Positions 1 through 6,895 of a stretch of 39,458 nucleotides of DNA are shown piece by piece (the stretch's first letter is position 1; each line of letters starts with the position of its first letter). A model generated the notes under the pieces. It was not told the origin of the DNA and made no database searches. It saw nothing but the letters and a program-made list of their open reading frames with translations. Source of the stretch: Coriobacteriales bacterium (GTDB taxonomy: Bacteria > Actinomycetota > Coriobacteriia > Coriobacteriales > Atopobiaceae). The translations under genes and the position numbers were made by a program. Where the stretch lies: NCBI GenBank assembly GCA_029101205.1, contig JAQXQO010000036.1, positions 1 to 39,458 on the forward strand. The letters are read 5' to 3'.

Positions 1-1559
1 ATTTGGTGTATCGCGACGTCGAGCACAAGTTCAACGCTGTCGTCGACCAGATAGAGAAGTGCCACAAGAAGGGCCAGCCCGTCCTGGTGGGCACCGTCTC
101 GATCGAGAACTCCGAGCGCCTCAGCAGGCTTTTGGACAAGCGTGGCATAAAGCACAGCGTCCTGAACGCAAAGTACCACGAGTACGAGGCGCAGATCGTG
201 GCCCAGGCCGGCCGCGAGGGCGCCGTCACCATCGCAACGAACATGGCCGGCCGTGGTACCGACATCCTGCTGGGCGGTAACCCCGACTTCATGGCCGCCG
301 ACTTCCTGCGCAACCAGGGGATAGATCCCGACGAGGCCACGAAGGAGCAGACCCAGGCGGCGCTCCAGAAGGCCAAGGCGGTGTGCGAGAAGGAGAAGGA
401 GCACGTGCTGGCTGCCGGCGGCCTGTTCGTCATAGGCACCGAGCGCCACGAGAGCCGACGCATCGACAACCAGCTGCGTGGCCGCTCCGGTCGTCAGGGC
501 GACCCCGGCGAGACGCAGTTCTACCTGTCCCTCGAGGACGACCTCATGCGCAAGTTCGGCGGCGACCGCATGGACAAGATCAAGGACATGATGATCCGCT
601 ATGACATGCCCGCCGACGAGCCCATTAAGGCAAAGATGGTTACGAAGGCGGTCGAGAGCGCGCAGCGAAAGATCGAGGAGATCAACTTCGCCATGCGTAA
701 GAACGTCCTCGACTACGACGACGTGATGAACAAGCAGCGCCAGGTCATCTACGAGGAGCGCAACAAGATCCTGGACGGCAAGGACCTCACCGCACACGTG
801 AACGAGGTCACGCTGGAGACCGTCGAGCGCGAGGTGGGCACCTATTGCTCGGCCGAGGTCGACCCGAGCGACTGGGACGAGAAGGGCCTGCTGAAGTGGG
901 TCTCGAACCTCACCGGAAAGACGGAGGGGCTGCCCGAGATCTCGGAGGACGATGACCCGGAGGACATCGTCGAGCGCGTGGACCAGTTCGTGAACGACTG
1001 CTACGACCAAAAGACGAAGGCCCTCGGCGACGAGATCATGCACGAGCTCTCGACCCAGGTCATGCTGCGCGTCATCGACACCCGCTGGATGGCGTACCTG
1101 CAGGAGATGGACTACCTGAAGACCGGCATTGGCCTGCGCGGCTATGGCCAGCGCGACCCGCTGGTGGAGTACAAGAGCGAGGCCTACCGCGCCTTCACCG
1201 AGCTCGTGAACACCATGTACGAGGACTTCCTGCGCACCATCCTGCGCATCGAGGTCATGGTGAAGCGCCCCGAGCCCCCTGCGGCCGAGGAGGAGCCCGC
1301 CGAGCTGCGCGGCGCTCGCTACACGGGACCCTCCGACGTGGACGGCGACCAGAGCGACGGCCGCCCCGTCGGCTCGCTGGCCGACCGCGTGGCCCCCATG
1401 CAGAGCACGGGGCAGGCAACGAAGGCTCCCGCTCCCGAGAAGGGCCGCACGTATCGCAAGGTGGATGACCCCGACCCGTTCGTGGGCGTAGGCCGCAACG
1501 ACCCCTGTCCCTGCGGCTCGGGCAAGAAGTTCAAGTACTGCCACGGCAGGAACCGCTAA
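1..1559 (+). CDS. secA: SecA preprotein translocase ATPase, C-terminal part (5' end outside window)
   Basis: SecA is the motor ATPase that pushes unfolded preproteins through SecYEG. Only about 519 codons are present, and the frame is open to the left edge, so the gene starts upstream. The visible part begins in the second nucleotide-binding domain. It carries the MAGRGTDILLGG block (about residues 80-92) and the RRIDNQLRGRSGRQGDPG block with the arginine finger region (about 152-169). The helical scaffold and wing follow, then an acidic, Pro-rich variable linker, and the protein ends in a complete SEC-C zinc motif (CPCGSG...YCHG). The TAA stop is immediately followed by the prfB ATG, so the two genes are probably cotranscribed. 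Nothing looks broken. Assignment is secure from family motifs. Confidence 0.97.
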   Translation, partial: LVYRDVEHKFNAVVDQIEKCHKKGQPVLVGTVSIENSERLSRLLDKRGIKHSVLNAKYHEYEAQIVAQAGREGAVTIATNMAGRGTDILLGGNPDFMAADFLRNQGIDPDEATKEQTQAALQKAKAVCEKEKEHVLAAGGLFVIGTERHESRRIDNQLRGRSGRQGDPGETQFYLSLEDDLMRKFGGDRMDKIKDMMIRYDMPADEPIKAKMVTKAVESAQRKIEEINFAMRKNVLDYDDVMNKQRQVIYEERNKILDGKDLTAHVNEVTLETVEREVGTYCSAEVDPSDWDEKGLLKWVSNLTGKTEGLPEISEDDDPEDIVERVDQFVNDCYDQKTKALGDEIMHELSTQVMLRVIDTRWMAYLQEMDYLKTGIGLRGYGQRDPLVEYKSEAYRAFTELVNTMYEDFLRTILRIEVMVKRPEPPAAEEEPAELRGARYTGPSDVDGDQSDGRPVGSLADRVAPMQSTGQATKAPAPEKGRTYRKVDDPDPFVGVGRNDPCPCGSGKKFKYCHGRNR

Positions 1560-2687
1560 ATGGCAGAGGTAACCACAGAGGAGCTGGACCAGCTGCAGAA
1601 GCGCCTGCACCAGGTGGAGGGCTACCTCCACCTGGACCAGCGCCGCGTGGACGTGAAGGTGCTGGAGGAGGCCAGCGCCGCCCCCGGCTTCTGGGACGAC
1701 GCCGAGCACGCCAGTAAGGTCATGGAGCAGCTGACGCGGGCAAAGGAGGACGTGGCTGGGCTGGAGTCGGCCCGATCGAGGCTGGATGACGCAAAGACCG
1801 CCTTCGAGCTGGGCTCCGAAACGGGCGATGCCGACCTTTTGGCCGAGGCACGCTCCCTGTGCGACAAGCTGTCCACCGACCTGACCGAGCTCGAGCTGTC
1901 CAGCTGGTTCGTAGACGACCTGGACCATGGTGACGCAATCGTCACCATCACGCCGGGCCAGGGCGGCTTGGAGGCGCAGGACTGGTGCAGCATGCTGTTC
2001 CGCATGTACCTGCGCTACTGCGACCGGCGCGGGTGGAAGGTCACCGTGAACGACGCGCCGGCGGCAGAGGTCATCGGCATCGACCGCGCCACCTTCACCG
2101 TCTCGGGGAAGAACGCGTACGGCATGCTGAGGGCCGAGCAGGGCGTCCATCGCCTGGTGCGCATCTCGCCCACCGACGCAAAGAAGCGCCGTCAGACCAC
2201 GTTTGCCGGCGTTGAGGTGCTGCCCGTGCTCCCCGACGACATAGAGGTGCAGATAGACCCCTCCGACCTGCGCATAGACGTGTACCATTCGTCTGGACCG
2301 GGTGGCCAGGGCGTCAACACCACGGACTCGGCCGTCAGGATCACGCACCTGCCCACCGGCATCGTGGTCACCTGCCAGAACGAGCGCAGCCAGCTGCAGA
2401 ACAAGGCCATCGCGATGCAGATTCTAAAGAGTCGGCTGTACGAGCTCGAGAAGGCGCGCCGGGACGCCGAGCTGGATGAGCTGCGTGGTCCAAAGCGAGA
2501 GATTTCCTTCGGCAACCAGATCAGGAACTACGTACTCTATCCCTTCCAGCTCGTGAAGGACACGCGCACCGGAGTCGAGACCAGCAACGTCAACGCCGTC
2601 CTGGAGGATGGCGACCTCGACCCGTTCATCATTGCCTACCACCGTTGGGCGGTGGGCCAAAAGGACCAACAGGGCCAGCAGGGCTAG
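1560..2687 (+). CDS. prfB: Peptide chain release factor 2 (RF2)
   Basis: RF2 terminates translation at UGA and UAA. The 375-residue product is full length for the family. The GGQ catalytic loop (GPGGQGVN) lies at residues 248-250 and is followed by the conserved TDSAVRITHLPTG block. The start ATG directly follows the secA stop. No in-frame UGA or shift-prone site is seen near codon 26, so the programmed +1 frameshift known from many RF2 genes is absent, as expected for actinobacteria. The codon-recognition tripeptide, SPF in typical RF2, reads S203-P204-T205 here (TCG CCC ACC). Thr is the third residue of the RF1 PxT motif. Overall similarity is still clearly to RF2 (DAKKRRQTTFAGVEVLP follows). 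Confidence 0.95.
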   Translation: MAEVTTEELDQLQKRLHQVEGYLHLDQRRVDVKVLEEASAAPGFWDDAEHASKVMEQLTRAKEDVAGLESARSRLDDAKTAFELGSETGDADLLAEARSLCDKLSTDLTELELSSWFVDDLDHGDAIVTITPGQGGLEAQDWCSMLFRMYLRYCDRRGWKVTVNDAPAAEVIGIDRATFTVSGKNAYGMLRAEQGVHRLVRISPTDAKKRRQTTFAGVEVLPVLPDDIEVQIDPSDLRIDVYHSSGPGGQGVNTTDSAVRITHLPTGIVVTCQNERSQLQNKAIAMQILKSRLYELEKARRDAELDELRGPKREISFGNQIRNYVLYPFQLVKDTRTGVETSNVNAVLEDGDLDPFIIAYHRWAVGQKDQQGQQG

Positions 2688-2707
2688 CGCCAGCTGGCCC
2701 TTCTTGT
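2671..2707 (+). terminator. Intrinsic terminator overlapping the prfB stop
   Basis: A 9-bp stem AGGGCCAGC (2671-2679) pairs with GCTGGCCCT (2693-2701) around a 13-nt loop that contains the prfB stop codon. A weak T-rich stretch (tcttgt) follows. It would end the secA-prfB transcript before the transketolase promoter region. Confidence 0.5.
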
Positions 2708-2725
2708 GCCCATGATCTGAGTTTG

Positions 2726-2777
2726 TTGGGACAAAGTTTTTCCCAAAGGTGGCGCTCGAGCTCTCGAGCGCTACACT
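2726..2777 (+). promoter_or_regulatory. Transketolase promoter region with two dyads
   Basis: A -10-like TACACT (2772-2777) lies just ahead of the transketolase genes. Abutting it upstream is a near-perfect palindrome: GCGCTCGAG (2752-2760) and CTCGAGCGC (2763-2771) separated by two bases. Further up, TTGGGA (2726-2731) and TCCCAA (2741-2746) form a second dyad. No good -35 hexamer is visible at the usual distance. The palindrome sits where a repressor or activator would touch RNA polymerase; that role is inferred from position only. Confidence 0.4.
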
Positions 2778-2855
2778 TGGCAGGACCGTAAAAGGGGAGC
2801 TATGGCCAAAAGACCTGGTCTTCCCGGCGGCACGCACACCAAGAGGGGAGAAACC

Positions 2856-3746
2856 TTGAGCACAAAGCGTGACACGCTGCCAGAGGCTCGCTCGGTCCAC
2901 GAGATCGAGCTCATCGCCAACGCCATGCGGCACGACATCATCACCATGATTACCGCCGCAAAGTCGGGGCACCCAGGCGGGTCGCTCTCATGCGCTGACC
3001 TGCTGGCGACGCTGTACTTCTCGGGAGTCATGCACTACGACCCGTCGGATCCGAAGGCGCCGTGGCGCGACTACCTGATCCTCTCGAAGGGGCATGCTGC
3101 ACCGGCGCTGTACGCGGCCTTCCACCAGTTGGGCTGGGTCAAGGACGAGGAGCTGCCGACGCTGCGTCACCTGGGCAGCAGGCTCCAGGGACATCCGGAC
3201 TGCAAGCTGCTGCCGGGCGTCGAGGTGTGCTCCGGCTCGCTGGGGCAGGGGCTCTCGGTTAGCTCGGGAGTCGCCCTGGGACTGAGGGCCGACGCCAAGG
3301 CGACGGGCTCAAAGCCGGCGCACGTGTTTTGCGTCTGCGGCGACGGCGAGATGCAGGAGGGCTCCAACTGGGAGGCCCTCATGTACGCAGCCCATCGCCA
3401 CCTGGACAACCTGACGATGTACCTGGACCTGAACAACCTGCAGATCGACGGCAACGTAAACGACGTCAACTCGCTGGGCGACATCCACGCCAAGCTGGCG
3501 GCGTTCGGCTGGAACGTGCTCGAGGTGGACGGCCATGACGTGGCCGCCCTCATCGACGTGACGCGCCAGGCCCTGCAGCACGAGGGCCAGCCCACCGCCG
3601 TCATCTGCCACACGGTGAAGGGCAAGGGCGTCCCGTTCATGGAGGACCAGGTGGACTGGCATGGCAAGGCACCCAGCGAGGAGCTGGCTGCCGAGGCCAT
3701 GGATGCTCTGGACCAGGAACGCGACCGACTTTTGAGGGAGGCATAG
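2856..3746 (+). CDS. Transketolase, N-terminal (thiamine-diphosphate binding) subunit
   Basis: This is the first half of a split transketolase, which moves two-carbon units between sugar phosphates in the non-oxidative pentose phosphate pathway. Visible blocks are KSGHPGGSLS, SKGHAAPALYA, GSLGQGLS and the thiamine-diphosphate/Mg motif GDGEMQEGSNWEA...DLNNLQIDG. I chose TTG at 2856 (296 residues) because gaggggag sits five bases upstream. The ATG at 2802 in the same frame would add 18 residues, but its purine-rich site is only about two bases away. The C-terminal subunit gene starts two bases after the stop, so the pair should be translated together and form one enzyme. Two-gene transketolases are common in archaea, many Firmicutes and some actinobacteria. 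Confidence 0.92.
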   Translation: MSTKRDTLPEARSVHEIELIANAMRHDIITMITAAKSGHPGGSLSCADLLATLYFSGVMHYDPSDPKAPWRDYLILSKGHAAPALYAAFHQLGWVKDEELPTLRHLGSRLQGHPDCKLLPGVEVCSGSLGQGLSVSSGVALGLRADAKATGSKPAHVFCVCGDGEMQEGSNWEALMYAAHRHLDNLTMYLDLNNLQIDGNVNDVNSLGDIHAKLAAFGWNVLEVDGHDVAALIDVTRQALQHEGQPTAVICHTVKGKGVPFMEDQVDWHGKAPSEELAAEAMDALDQERDRLLREA

Positions 3747-3748
3747 GC

Positions 3749-4678
3749 ATGGCCAACAGGGCTACGCGCGAGGCCTTTGGCGAGACGCTGCTGGAGCTGA
3801 TCGCAGAGGGCAAGGACATCGTTGCGGTGGATGCGGACCTTGCCGGATCGACCACGCTCGCGAAGGTGGGAAAGGCCTACCCCGACCGCTTCTTTGACGT
3901 GGGCATTGCCGAGCAGGACATGATCGACGTCGCCGCCGGTCTGGCCATCACGGGACGCACGGCCTTCACCGGCTCGTTTGCCGTCTTTGGCACGGGCCGC
4001 TGCTACGATCAGATCAGGAACACCGTGTGCGACTCGAACCTGAACGTGAAGGTGTGCCCGACGCACTCGGGCGTCACGGTGGGCGAGGACGGCGCCACGC
4101 ACCAGATGCTGGAGGACATCGGCCTCATGCGCGGGCTGCCCAACATGCGCGTCCTGGTGCCGGCTGACTACCGCTCCGCAAAGGCCGCCATCCGCATCGC
4201 CGCCGACACCGAGGGCCCCGTGTACGTGCGCCTGGGCAGGCACAAGGTGCCCCAGGTGTACGACGAGACCTTCAAGGGCGGCCTGCCCTTCGCCAACGTG
4301 GTGCGCGAGGGCACCGACGTGACCATCTGCGCCTGCGGCGTCACGCTGGCCCACGCCCTTGCTGCCGCCGGACAGCTGGCGCAGGAGGGCATCAGCGCCG
4401 AGGTGATCGACGTGTTCTCGGTGAAGCCCCTGGACGAGGACGTCATCCTGGCCTCTGCCGCCAAGACCGGTCACGTCCTGACCGTGGAGGAGCACATGGT
4501 GTGGAACGGCATGGGCTCCGCGGTGGCAGAGCTGCTGTCTGAGAAGCTGCCCACGCCCATGCGCTTCGTGGGACTGCGCTCCTTCGGCACCTCCGCCGAC
4601 GGCGACACGCTCCTGAAGTACTACGGCCTGGACTGCAAGGGCATAAAGGCCCAGGTACGCGACTTCCTAAATGCCTAA
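3749..4678 (+). CDS. Transketolase, C-terminal (pyrimidine-binding) subunit
   Basis: This is the second half of the split transketolase. The 309 residues cover the pyrimidine-binding and C-terminal domains. GIAEQDMIDVAAGLA contains the conserved Glu that activates the thiamine ring, and THSGVTVGEDGATHQMLEDI and VYVRLGRHKVP are also family blocks. The ATG at 3749 has gagggagg a few bases upstream and follows the N-terminal subunit's TAG by two bases, which indicates tight coupling. 1-deoxyxylulose-5-phosphate synthase is related, but that enzyme is a single polypeptide and longer, so transketolase is the better call. A terminator lies about 90 bases downstream. Confidence 0.92.
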   Translation: MANRATREAFGETLLELIAEGKDIVAVDADLAGSTTLAKVGKAYPDRFFDVGIAEQDMIDVAAGLAITGRTAFTGSFAVFGTGRCYDQIRNTVCDSNLNVKVCPTHSGVTVGEDGATHQMLEDIGLMRGLPNMRVLVPADYRSAKAAIRIAADTEGPVYVRLGRHKVPQVYDETFKGGLPFANVVREGTDVTICACGVTLAHALAAAGQLAQEGISAEVIDVFSVKPLDEDVILASAAKTGHVLTVEEHMVWNGMGSAVAELLSEKLPTPMRFVGLRSFGTSADGDTLLKYYGLDCKGIKAQVRDFLNA

Positions 4679-4769
4679 GAAGCGCATGGTGCCAGCCGTA
4701 CGGGACGCTCGCCCCGTTCGCGTGCGGCCCGGCGCTTCTGGCCTGCCAACAAGTACGACCTATTTTCAG

Positions 4770-4800
4770 GCCCCCTCGGAGCTGCTTCGAGGGGGCTTCT
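4770..4800 (+). terminator. Intrinsic terminator after the transketolase genes
   Basis: GCCCCCTCG (4770-4778) pairs perfectly with CGAGGGGGC (4788-4796) around a 9-nt loop and is followed by ttct. It separates the transketolase pair from ftsE. The rest of the 4679-4898 gap holds a possible TATGCT -10 but no gene I can support. Confidence 0.75.
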
Positions 4801-4898
4801 GCGTATGTGTAGGTATTCCGCTGCCGCAATGGGGCGGGTTTGGGCTTTGCTATGCTATCCCTGACTGTCCGCGTTTTGCAAAGACAAAAGGAGCTCTT

Positions 4899-6185
4899 GT
4901 GGCCAACCACTTTCGCAGCAACGAGCGGCAGGGGGCGGAGGATTCGGGCCAGGTCCCGGAGACCCCGCAGGAGGTCGGCGCCCAGGGAACCCAGCCCCAG
5001 CAGCCCGTTCAGGCTGATTCCCAGCAGGCCGTCGGCGACACCGGTGCAAGGCCCGTGCAGGCCGTGACCGCCAGCACCCAGATTGCGCCCGCATCGGATG
5101 ACTCCAATGCCGGCACGTCTGGCTCCCAGAGCGTCTACGTCTCGCTCCGAGACGACAACGCCCCGGCCGTGCCCCACACCGGCACCCCTACGATTTCGCT
5201 CAGAAACGTAACAATGATCTACCCGGCCCAGCCCAACAAGCCCGCGCTCGACGACGTCTCGCTGGACATCTATCCCGGCGAGTTCGTCTTTGTCGTGGGT
5301 CACTCCGGCTCTGGCAAGTCCACGCTGCTGAGGCTCCTGACGCGCGAGCTGCGCGCCACGAAGGGCCATGTGCTCGTGGCCGGCCAGGACCTGACAAAGA
5401 TGCGCAACTGGAAGGTCCCGTACCTCAGGCGCCAGATCGGCACCGTGTACCAGGACTTCAAGCTGCTGCCCGACAAGACCGTGTACGGCAACGTGGCCTG
5501 TGCCCTGGAGTGCATCGGCAAGCCCAAGTCCGTCGTAAAGGCGCAGGTGCCCGAGGTGCTGCGCCTGGTCGGCCTCGCCGAAAAGATGGACAACTACCCC
5601 GACCAGCTGTCTGGAGGCGAGCAGCAGCGCGTCTCGGTCGCAAGGGCCATGGTCAACCGACCGCCCCTGCTGGTGTGCGACGAGCCCACGGGCAACCTGG
5701 ACCCCGCCATCTCGCTGGGCATCATGAAGCTGCTCGATCGAATCAACCGTACGGGCACCACCGTCGTCATGGCTACGCACGACCGCGAGATGGTCGACTC
5801 CATGCGCAAGCGCGTCATAGCGCTCGAGGCCGGCCACGTGGTGCGCGACCAGGAGAGAGGAGGCTACGGCTACTATGGTGCCCTCTACTTTCGGATATTC
5901 CATGCGCGAGGCCGGCCATCACATCAGGAGGAACTGGTCCACGTGCCTTGGCGCCATCGTCACCATCTTCCTCTCGCTGTTCGTCATCGGTGTCTTCGTG
6001 CTGGGCTCCGCCCTTCTTGGCAGCATGGTGGGCAATGTCGAGGACCGCGTCACGATTCAGGCGTTCCTCTCGGACAGCGCCGACCAGTCGGCCGTCGACT
6101 CGCTGCAGCAAAAGATCGAGGGCTGGGACAACGTCGAGTCCGTCACGTACAAGAGCAAGGACGAGGCCCTGCAGGAGTACCGTGA
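4899..6185 (+). CDS. ftsE: Cell division ATP-binding protein FtsE with long N- and C-terminal extensions
   Basis: FtsE is the ATPase partner of FtsX and links the divisome to peptidoglycan hydrolase activation at the septum. The start is GTG at 4899 (aaaggag upstream). The frame is open back to 4671, but a terminator intervenes. Residues 1-98 are a Gln/Pro/Ala-rich, probably disordered extension. The ABC core spans about 99-326, with Walker A GHSGSGKST (134-142), signature LSGGEQQ (238-244), Walker B LLVCDEP (257-263) and the H-loop ATHD (292-295). FtsE normally ends close to the RGGYGYY position. Here the frame stays open for about 100 more Arg/His-rich codons lying inside ftsX in another frame. 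That tail may be a lost stop codon or a sequence error rather than functional protein. Confidence 0.88.
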   Translation: MANHFRSNERQGAEDSGQVPETPQEVGAQGTQPQQPVQADSQQAVGDTGARPVQAVTASTQIAPASDDSNAGTSGSQSVYVSLRDDNAPAVPHTGTPTISLRNVTMIYPAQPNKPALDDVSLDIYPGEFVFVVGHSGSGKSTLLRLLTRELRATKGHVLVAGQDLTKMRNWKVPYLRRQIGTVYQDFKLLPDKTVYGNVACALECIGKPKSVVKAQVPEVLRLVGLAEKMDNYPDQLSGGEQQRVSVARAMVNRPPLLVCDEPTGNLDPAISLGIMKLLDRINRTGTTVVMATHDREMVDSMRKRVIALEAGHVVRDQERGGYGYYGALYFRIFHARGRPSHQEELVHVPWRHRHHLPLAVRHRCLRAGLRPSWQHGGQCRGPRHDSGVPLGQRRPVGRRLAAAKDRGLGQRRVRHVQEQGRGPAGVP

Positions 6186-6801
6186 CACCATGAGCAACCG
6201 CAACGCCGAGGACGCGGTCGAGGCCCTGGACGGCGAGAACCCCGTGCCGGCTTCGCTGGTCATAAAGCTGGACGACCCCCAGCAGGTCGAGTCGGTGGCC
6301 AGCAGGCTCTCGGACGACTCCGACTTCTCGAAGGTGTCAGACGACTCGGAGGACCCCTCCCAGTCCGTGCAGTACGGCCGCGAGACGGTTGAGCGCCTGT
6401 TCAGCGTGACGTCCTGGCTCAGGGTGGCCGCCATCGTGCTGGTGCTGATGCTGACCTTCGTGGCGTTCGTCTTTATCAACAACACCATTCGCCTGGCTAT
6501 CAGCGCTCGCCGCCGCGAGATTGCCATCGAGCGCCTGGTGGGCGCCTCGAACGGCTTCATCCGCGGGCCCTTCATCGCCGAGGGCGCCATCGAGGCACTC
6601 ATCGGCGCGCTTCTGGCCATAGTGGTGCTGCACGTGTGCTCCGTGTACCTGCTGCCGCAGGTGACCGAGACCCTGAAGTTCCTGGACTTCAGCCTGTCTG
6701 ACACCGTGATGATCCGCACCTATGTGGCACTGCTGCTGATTGGCCTGGTCATCGGCCTGTTTGGCTCGGCCATCGCCATGAGGCGCTACCTGAAGGTGTA
6801 G
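5875..6801 (+). CDS. ftsX: Cell division protein FtsX
   Basis: FtsX is the membrane subunit of FtsEX. The 308 residues show the expected plan. A first transmembrane helix lies near residues 24-52 and is followed by an extracellular domain that in relatives contacts peptidoglycan hydrolases. Three more helices follow at about 180-205, 225-260 and 280-302. The cytoplasmic loop RREIAIERLVGASNGFIRGPF is the FtsX/MacB-type signature. ATG 5875 has gagaggagg about 13 bases upstream; ATG 5902 in the same frame is an alternative. The gene lies entirely downstream of the FtsE ATPase core but overlaps the extended ftsE frame, which implies translational coupling. A promoter and hairpin follow before rnr. 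Confidence 0.95.
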   Translation: MVPSTFGYSMREAGHHIRRNWSTCLGAIVTIFLSLFVIGVFVLGSALLGSMVGNVEDRVTIQAFLSDSADQSAVDSLQQKIEGWDNVESVTYKSKDEALQEYRDTMSNRNAEDAVEALDGENPVPASLVIKLDDPQQVESVASRLSDDSDFSKVSDDSEDPSQSVQYGRETVERLFSVTSWLRVAAIVLVLMLTFVAFVFINNTIRLAISARRREIAIERLVGASNGFIRGPFIAEGAIEALIGALLAIVVLHVCSVYLLPQVTETLKFLDFSLSDTVMIRTYVALLLIGLVIGLFGSAIAMRRYLKV

Positions 6802-6807
6802 AAGCCA

Positions 6808-6836
6808 TTACGGCAGCCTGTGCATGGTTCGATAGT
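6808..6836 (+). promoter_or_regulatory. Candidate promoter for rnr
   Basis: TTACGG (6808-6813) and GATAGT (6831-6836) are separated by exactly 17 bases, a reasonable housekeeping-sigma match. Transcription would start about 6843, placing the next hairpin inside the rnr leader. Confidence 0.45.
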
Positions 6837-6840
6837 ATGG

Positions 6841-6880
6841 GGGCGACGCGGTCATCTGTGGCCGCGCCGCCCTTCTTTCG
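6841..6880 (+). terminator. Hairpin with T-rich tail between ftsX and rnr
   Basis: GGGCG-CGCGG (from 6841) pairs with CCGCG-CGCCC (to 6872), with one mismatched position, and is followed by ttctttcgttt. It can end the ftsEX transcript. Because a plausible promoter lies just upstream, it could also act as an attenuator in the rnr leader. It ends about 24 bases before the rnr start. Confidence 0.6.
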
Positions 6881-6895
6881 TTTGGAGATGATCCG

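Noticed and set aside
1560-1700. Programmed +1 frameshift in prfB
   Set aside because: The N-terminal frame is continuous through the region aligned with codon 26 of E. coli RF2, with no in-frame UGA.
2802-2855. ATG 2802 as start of the transketolase N-terminal subunit
   Set aside because: Its purine-rich site is only about two bases away, whereas TTG 2856 has gaggggag at a normal distance. It remains a possible alternative.
4671-4898. Upstream extension of ftsE to an ATG at 4671
   Set aside because: It overlaps the transketolase stop and crosses a clear terminator (4770-4800); GTG 4899 has a good ribosome-binding site.
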